Shown piece after piece: positions 39,601 through 48,600 of a stretch of 64,000 nt of DNA. The notes under the pieces were generated by a model that saw only the letters and a list, made by a program, of their open reading frames with translations, made no database searches and had not been told where the DNA came from. The stretch is from assembly GCA_005406025.1 (NCBI GenBank), contig BGZK01000092.1, forward strand, positions 558,001-622,000. Reading direction: 5' to 3'. The DNA comes from Eumeta japonica (Eukaryota; Arthropoda; Insecta; Lepidoptera; Psychidae). Both the position numbers and the translations under genes were made by a program. Every line of letters starts with the position of its first letter. Position 1 is the first letter of the stretch.

Positions 39601-42600
39601 CGAGTGCGATAATTGTTAAACTATTAATCTGAGAATTTTTTTCCTCTCATGGAACTGTTTTTCAAAGGTCTTACAATAGATTCCTGTTGAAGAAATTAAA
39701 AAATTGTTAATTTCCGTTTTAATATTAACAATTTACTAAGGTGAAAAATGATAAAGCTTCATTAAATATTGAAAAAAAACTTTTTCTTATAATATCATTG
39801 TTGATCCGTTTTATTGTGATCAGAAGCTACTTAAAAATAATTTTTATCTTTTATTGTTTAAAAAATTTTTATACACAAATGCGTTGTTTATGGGATAATT
39901 TAGATTTTTTTTTTGATAATGTAATCATTGATGATAATTATGATTAAAAAAACTGTTTCTTAAAAAAAAATTATTGCTTAAAAACGTATTTGTTAAAAAC
40001 AATTTTTTTTACCACTTGTTATGAAAATTAAGGAACCATTTTTTTTAAATCATTATTTATCTTGGTCTTTGATATTTAAAAAAAATCGAATATTATATAA
40101 TTTTCATTGTTTATTTAATAAACAATTTGTTATAGACAAATTAATTATCTCTTTGTATTTTTTTTTCTACTTAAAAAAACCAAAACATCCATGTATTTAA
40201 AAAAATATATTTTTTATTGAACTTTCAATTTTCTGATCTCTTTCATTTTAACATTCTCACTTGGTTTTCTTGTTTAATTTTATTGTAACTTTGCAACTAA
40301 TGGAGATACAATGAAAAAATTTAAGATTATTTTTATAAACAAACGATATAAATTAAATAAATGATTGAGTAACGTGCTTATGATACATTTAAATACTTAT
40401 GTGATTTATTGTATGTGATTGCAATTAATGTGATGATAATGTGAATATCATTACTTACTTTTCTTTCGTAGTTAAATGAACATAAAGGAATGTAAAGTTT
40501 TCTCTACTCAGCAACATTCTGTCTCAGAATGAACTATATCTAAGTACACATTAATGCCGATATATGAAGTCCAAAAACGTGTCCTGTGAACAGTGATATC
40601 GAAATTGTTAAATAATAAAATATAATCATTGTATTTTAAATAAAATTTATTAGCAACCCATTCAAAATAACACCGAAACCAATTCAGTTATAACCGGTCT
40701 TGTTATCACGAAATTTATGCAAGAAATTTCCTTCCACACTCGATAGATTTTTGATGAATAAAGAATAAGATATGAAAACTAATGCGCCACACACGAGCTT
40801 CGTACAAATTTGTGTATAATATACGTATAAATTATAAAACTACATGTTCTGGCCATAAATGTATAAAAAAAAAGATGGGCAGTTGCGTACTATTTGGATG
40901 GCGAAAAATGGTTCAAAATGTACATTTTGTCTCTATTTTACATTTTATAATAGCATTTTGCAATGCCAAAGAAAAACCGAGAAGGAACATTATTTATCAT
41001 CTTACATTTCAACCGAAATATCATGACATAAGGTGCATTTTTAAATGCAAGAAAACAAGTATCGATCATTTTGTTATTGGAAGACTATAAAATAAATCAT
41101 ATTTTTTACAATTTGCACGTGCTGTTCTAAAACAAGACATTAGTGGAGCGGTTTAATATTATTATAACTATTTATTATTGTTTTTGGTTGAATGTATGAA
41201 AATAATTATAATATATTTTACTTCAGAATAAAGCTTTATATAGTTACTACATAAGATTAATGTTTATATGAACTTTCAATTTCATTATATCGATGAAAAT
41301 ATACATGAAAAAAATTGATAATTTCTGAAGTGCATAAATTATGGTAATCTAAAACTTTTTTATTATTTATATAATAAAATAAAATGACAATTCATTAAAT
41401 ATTAGCATATTTTTGACATATGTATAAAAACAATAATAATACTTAAACTGCATAAAAAGAAATTCAAATATAGTAAGTTTGATTTGAATTTTTTTTTTTT
41501 GGAATAAATTTGATATATTGTACGATTTCCTTTTAGAGGTAATTTTAATATTTATATGAGTATAAAACAAATAATAAATGTCAAAAAATAAGCGACTCCA
41601 ATAATATAAAATATAGCCTCTATTGTTAAGCGACCAAATAATATGGCAACGAAAAAAATACGAGACCGGTGTTGCTTAGGTCTATTTCTTTTAAGTAGGT
41701 TTATATCTCGGTTTTTGAGGTTACTTTAAATGAAGAAACACAAAATACTCATCGAATACTCATTATAATATTATAAACAAACTATATTTTGCTTATCGAA
41801 AACAAGAAATACCATACTTTTTCATAGCTTTTTACGTGTTATTTTTGCATTTTTTAACAGAACACTTCGACGTCGTAACGGAAGGTATGACATTACACTA
41901 CACTAAATGCAATTAGTGCTAAATTGTCAGTTTAAGCACTCATTTACTGCGCCTGTTCTTGAGCGCGGGACTGTGCATCTCTTTTTTACAGATAAATGGT
42001 CCAGGCAGACTAAATGACGGATGATTCGTAAACACCCAGAGCTAAACGCTGGATCTAGAAAGCTAAAAATGGATAGCGTATTCTCATAACGACAAAGATA
42101 TTGTTTGCGTTAAGAGTCATGGGAGTTTATTTTTAAGTAGGTACTTCTTTGCAAGTAAAGTAATACTTATTTCAGGGAGTAGATATCATTAGTTTTTAAT
42201 TAGGTTTATAATTCGTTTTTAAAAATAAAGAAGCATGTGTTTGGGTCTTTTTGAAAATTTATATCTCAAAGGGGTGACATTTTGTATGATGATTCTGTTA
42301 GTTCGAAATTTAATTTCCTATAAATTAACATTAGAGGTTTTCTTAACAAATAAAGAAATCCTTATTTCAAGGATGGGCCCCAACCAGTCCCTGTAATAAG
42401 CATTTCTTTATTTGTTGAATATAACGAAACCGGATTTGTAACCAAAAACGGAAACGACATCAAATTTAGAGCAGGACGGAAGTCGAAAAAACTTATAGTG
42501 GAATCAGCCCTATAACCGAGAGCATTACCGGTATCGAATTTTGAATTGGACGAAAATTTCATTTCAATCTGATTGCTTAAGCAATTATGACAAATTTTAT

Positions 42601-45600
42601 CTCGTGTTTCCATTATAACAAGACCCAGCCCCTGGATCCGCCCTTGATCTATCATCTCATTCTGCTGCAGCACGGAAACACGGCGGCCCATGAAGCAGCA
42701 TGGAAGGGCTACTCGCGGTGCGTGGCGCTGCTGGCGGCGGCGGGCGCGGACCTCACGCTCGTCAACTACGCGGGCTTCGCGCCGCTGCACCTGGCCTGCC
42801 AGTCGGGCCACAACCAGTCCTGCCGGGAATTGCTGCTCGCCGGAGCACCGCCAGACTTGCGTAATAACGTACGTAAAGATGATTACAATGTTACATTTTG
42901 AAATGAAAACTTCTTTAGACCGTTGGGCATTTTTGAAATGGGAAAAAGCCATTGAACTCACGGCACTTACCGTTACCATAACCGACATATAAGAATCTAG
43001 ATATACCTATTAGCCCCGTTTACACGAGAGTTAAGTTTGGGTTGAAATACATTAATAAAATAACTGTATATAATATAAATATATATTGTATATATTCGTT
43101 TAACATAAATATAAATTTATGTTGGAACTTTTCTTATTGCATTTGCAAATTTACGTTTTAAGCAATAGATTGCGATTTGTGTACGTAAAACAATATGCAT
43201 TATTTTTCATTAGAACAGCGCATTAAATGAAAATTGTAATATAATTTTTGTAGTAGTAGTTTGTAATAATGAATAGAAAACACTTCATTTAGAAGTATTT
43301 CGTGTACAGTAAATATATTTTACCTGATGATAAAAAAAAATATTTCCTTACTTACACACGTAAGTGTTCAAGTTTCCACTTTGGTTTTTTTAATAACCAT
43401 AATTTATTATTGAAAATATATAATAAATGATTACGAACACACATGGGGGTCTAATCTGATGTTTAAGCAATAGGAATACATGCAATGTTAAAGTACATAC
43501 CTACTTGAGTAATTAAATCATTATGTTAAATATATTGTGGTAATTGGATTCCTGATATTTAAACGTCTACATTATATATGGTAATCTTAATGACTTCAAT
43601 CATAAATCTTAAATTAAGTTGTTTAATCAAATAATAGAAAAATGATAGATTTTAAATACTAATAAGCTACCTAGCCATTGTAAGTAAATATCAAAACATT
43701 AGTATTCGATTGTAAAATTTAAGTCTTAAGATAGCGGTGCCTCGACATCAAAACATTTGGATCAAAATATTACCTACTACTTATATTAAATTTAAAGAGC
43801 CAATACACTTTACATGTATTATTTGTGTTATAAGTTTATAAGAGCATTATAATTTTTTAATTTATTTATTTCCTGTTTTTTAACCTTTATATAATAGGTA
43901 CTGATAGAATGTAAAAAGGTTAAAAAGTAATATATATTACGCTATGATAGACAACTGTTCGTAACTTGCAAAGACCATAGTAGAAAAAGTCGATTTAAGG
44001 CCAAGTTTACGTGGCTTTAAATCGCATGACAATCTTGCAATGTTTTGCTATTTGTAAAGTAAAGGAAGCTGTTTAATAATCCTCATGAGAGATGGGCTTT
44101 AGCAAAATAGCAAAAACTGAGAAGCAGTATTTTGATACATTAATTTTATTCTGATTGATTATTTTATTATTTAAAAATATTTTAGTTTTTAAAATACTTC
44201 GCAAATCTCATTTTAAACTACTATCAATAATAAAATGCTATAAACACTATAGTCCTATTTTATCATTGTTCTGTTTTGGGGCCGTTCATAAACTACGTCA
44301 CACTAAATTTCGCCATTTTCACCTCCCCCCCACCTCCTTTCATCACACTGTATCACATTCTTTACAACCCCATATAAATATTACATCACGAAAACTAGAC
44401 TCCCCCTCTAAATAGTTCGTTTCGATCAATATTACAATAAATATTGATATATTAAAATATTTTTTAAATAAAAAAAAATCAACAAAGCAATAAATATCTA
44501 AAATAACAAGCATATAAAATAAGTTTGTGACTTCATTAACCTGAATGTATCATTATTATTATTATTATTAATATGTATCTGTATTGAGCTATCGTAACGA
44601 AAATGTATACATAAAAATACTTATATATGTACACTTTCAATAGGAATGACTTCCTATCGTGACAGAATGATAAAATTAAAAAATCAAGAAAAATTAAAGA
44701 AAAATTGTTTGATGAACTGCAGAACGTCACGTTTTTCTTAGCCCCCATTTCTCCCTGTCACATCTTGTTACACTAAGTGATAGCCCCCTTAATATGTAAA
44801 CGTATTTTATTGACAACCCCTTTTGTACACGACAACGACACCAGTATGGTGTAGTATGCTACAGACTACAAAAGGGGTTCTACTAGACAGTTCCCTACTC
44901 TATCTCACCAAATTCTAATCTTTCAATAACTTTATTCCTCTAAGCCACCTTCCACTTTCGTAGTCCATCCTCCGTATCGTATACCACCGACCCTTTATTA
45001 TATTCAACGCTGAGACATTGAAGAATCAGAATTGGACTCTACTTAGATCAATAAGATCACTCAATCACATCGAAATCAGAATCAAGAATGAGATAGCGAT
45101 CGGACCATGATTGAAAGCGTGACCAGTTGATACACAAGATGAAGGAATTCATTCTATGTACACGGGCGGAGACGCAGGCGGAAGCTAGTCTATCTATGAT
45201 ACATTTATTGAAATAATTTCAATGAACCCAAACACATTACCTCTGCTGTAAGTTGGTGGAGGAGCGGGTATCATGCAAATTCCAGGTGATGCTGCAACAT
45301 TAATCAGTTCAAATTTGCTATGTTCTTGTACCATTGAAGTAATAATATATCAAACGACTCGATCGGACCTGTAGAATCTGCTTACGCTGATAATCGTCAG
45401 ACAATTGAACAAATTTTCTTTAATTATAGGTAACAACTCTCGCTCAAGGCATCTTTCGACAAAAATCGAAATTGGTTCAGTTGTTTGGGAGCTAAGATGC
45501 CACAGACTGACACACGGATACGCAGACAAACACGTCAAACTTATAATACCCCCTCTGTTTGGGTCGGGGGTTAAAAATATATGAAAAACCACGATGCACT

Positions 45601-48600
45601 CTTTAATAATAATACTTTCATGGATATATATGGTACTGTGTTGTTTTATGGGTGTTACTTACATTAGCATTCCTACCTGCTGTTATTCAAACAGTCTAAA
45701 TATCGTGATGGTATTCACCAACAAGATATTTAGACGTATACACAGAAGACATAAAAGCAGAAAAGCCCACCCTAGGAGCGATTTACGGCGACGGCGGGAT
45801 TTCCTATTTCTACGATGAAGGACATTATACGAATATTCAGACTCGGTCTACTAATTAGCGAAATTTGCAAAATATTGTAAATTTATCAAAAACCAAAAAG
45901 TAACTTAAATTGAACAGATCCTGTGATTCAACGTGTAATGAAGAATCCAAAACGTCAAACAAAAACACTCCAAAACATAGCACCTCTCTTACAAGCGTAC
46001 CCGTAAAGCCTAAAAGCATCAGGATCCTTTCCAATCTATTCCACTATATTCCTATCGTGGAAATCTAAAATTTGAATACACGTTCAGTTTCTTGCAATTT
46101 TCAATTTACCGCTCTTATTTTCAATCAATATTAATAAAAAACTTGTTTCTCCCTGCAAAACTTGAAACAAACTTTCTATCAAGTGAATCAACAATAATCG
46201 AAATCAAGGTCAAAAAGTTGAAATTAATTTATATGTATATAATACGCAATCAGATAAGTTAGAATGAAGATTACCTTTAAATAAAATTATAATATCCCTA
46301 TTTACTTAAGGATTGTGGAATATGCAAATGAATCATCACTCTTGTGGGAAATTAAAAAGTTATTTACAAAGCTTGATTATAAAGTCTTCAATTTTATTCG
46401 CGTCATTTTCTTTAGATCGATTCTCCTATCTCTCCTAATATATTTTTATTCCATCGAGGACACCACGTCCGTCGGATATCTAATTGATCATTTCGTTTTC
46501 CAGTACGGCGACACATCGCTGCACACGGCGGCGCGGTACGGGCACGCGGGCGTGACCCGCATACTCATATCGGCGCAGAGCCGCGTCTTCGAACAGAACA
46601 AGAACGGCGACACCGCGCTGCACATAGCCGCGGCGATGGGCCGCCGGAAGCTCACGCGCATCCTTCTCGAAGCGGGCTGCGATAAGTCGTTGCGCAACCA
46701 GCAGGGGGAGACGGCACGGGACATCGCCACGAGGAAAGGCCTTGATGAAATCATAAGCATCCTCAACACTCCCGTCGCCAAACAACCGAAAAAGAAAGAT
46801 AAACGTAGAAGCAAAAGCAAAGAACGAACGATCGACGAACCGGCCGAAGCGAAAAGATCCAAAGACAAGAAAAAGAAGAACGTCCATTTCGAAGTTCCAC
46901 CGGTGCATCTGTCTCCGTACGGTTGCCATTATTATCCCGACACCAAATATTTCCCTAAGCCGAGACTCAGCTCACTCCCCACCGAACCTTTAAAGAAAGG
47001 TGAGCAGTACTACCTCGACTTGGCCGGAAATATCAAGAAAGGACCTATCGGCACCGGGTACACGTGTTATTGTGCGCCGTTCTTTAAACATATGGAAGAC
47101 AAAATGAATGAGGACAAAAAAGATTTGAAAAGGCATATAGATCGAGCTCATGAAAGATTGGATCAGAAAGTGACCGACCTGGAAATGCGGACAAAGGGTC
47201 AAATATCAGAACTAACCAGATTCGTAGCGGCCGAAAGAGCATTATGCAAGGAGAGGCACAAACACTTAGAAGATTGGTTAACGCGAGGAATGATATTTAG
47301 AGCTTCAGAAAGACCGAAAAAATTGGAGTTCAGTCCTAGAGGATCTTTAGATATACCACCACTGAAGAGAACTCGTAGCTTAGAACTTTTGGATATCAAA
47401 GCAGAGGAATGGAACAAAGTTAATAACATTATTAAAAGCTTCAATCAAAATGCGGAAAAATACGAAAATAATGCCAAAGACTTAAACGACGCCAGATCAA
47501 AAAGCACAGAAATTTTAGACACTGTTAAACAACCCGAAATTTCTAAGCAGAGTTACCCACTTAAGTGTTCCAAAAGTAGCGATTTTCTGGACACTAGTCT
47601 GAGAAGAAGTCTAAGATCACCGCAGCGTAACGCTCCTTATCATAACAGCCCCCCACCATTTGTGGAATCACCACACATGCAAAACGTAACAGCAGAAATT
47701 CATGTAAAATCAAATAGGATTTCAATTTCACAGTCACCTCTCCACGTAGAGACAAAAGAACAACAACAAACATTTTCGTCTCCTAGTCGTCAGTCACGTT
47801 CTAAGTCACCCAGTAACAGTAATAAATTAAGATCAGAATATAGAGCGAGCGATTCTGATGGAGATGAAAGATTAAGAAATACTCCTGGCACAAGCCCACA
47901 AAACCTTTCACCTTGGAAAAGTCAAGTCCTACAAAGAACTGCTGACGACATTCGTAAACGTGCAATTTTAGAAAAAAAAAGTTCCGAGCTTGAAATCAGA
48001 AATGACACAAAATCATGTCTGGAAATATTACAGGATGGCTATATTAGAATACCGAAACAAACTAATTATACACATGGCCTAATTGTACAAACAGAAAATA
48101 ATATTGATAGAGCCCCAATGAAATCAGTTCAAGAACTAGTAGCAAAAGTTGAAAATCAAACTCGTATATCTCGGTCTCCGGAACCATCAACTCCACCAAG
48201 AAAAAGTATAACACCCACCGAAACACCAACTGAAGTAAAAACTCATATCCACCAAGGGCCTAGCATACTTAAAATGCCTCAACAACCCTCTAGACCTGCT
48301 CCTATTTTAAAAGATAAACCACCGAAATCTAAAAAATTCAGTTTGCAGAACTTGATACCCTTTCCCACAAGAAAAGCATTTAAAGAAACTTTGCCTAAAA
48401 ACACCGGAAACAATTCAGAAAGCAGCGACGAGGAAGACAACCCCATTAGGTCTAAAGCACAACCGGGCCCGATGAAAAACGCAAACTTGCTGCAGACATT
48501 ATCTAATTATGAAACTATGTCCATGGCACAGTCGCCAGTTCCACAGTCACGGCCCGAAGAAAGTCAATCTGGTGTTCGACCACTAATACCCAAAGATGCT

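Larger units (their letters stand above)
37680..42670 (+). other. dgo intron 2 (5.0 kb)
   Basis: Holds a long inverted-repeat element (37.81-38.38 kb) starting about 130 bases after the donor, and an interspersed repeat (38.4-38.84 kb). About 3 kb of very AT-rich sequence follows, with long A and T runs and no codable segment. A hairpin and a possible hAT-type MITE lie just before exon 3 (42.34-42.66 kb). Confidence 0.75.
42869..46503 (+). other. dgo intron 3 (3.6 kb)
   Basis: AT-rich. It contains a MITE with GGGG-type ends (44,278-44,820), a short stretch ending in gcgggcggaagctagt-like sequence (about 45,050-45,192) that resembles the tail of a dispersed repeat, and a second copy of the repeat ending gggggttaaaaat (45,345-45,576). 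A 74-codon open frame at 45,594-45,818 has no recognisable domain. The intron reads through in frame into exon 4 from 46,315, but that extension is intronic, because the acceptor ttcgttttccag sits exactly at the repeat border. Confidence 0.7.

Noticed and set aside
42362..42988. 208-codon open frame on the minus strand
   Set aside because: It lies opposite dgo exon 3, whose plus-strand reading has clear ankyrin repeats and splice sites. The minus frame has no domain and extends through repeat-like intron sequence.
46315..46503. In-frame 63-codon extension upstream of dgo exon 4
   Set aside because: It is intron read-through. The acceptor ttttccag at 46,503 matches the repeat border and the phase of exon 3, and the extension has no ankyrin pattern.
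46480..46929. Minus-strand open frames of 126-149 codons across the start of dgo exon 4
   Set aside because: They are low-complexity shadows of the GC-rich ankyrin-coding strand.
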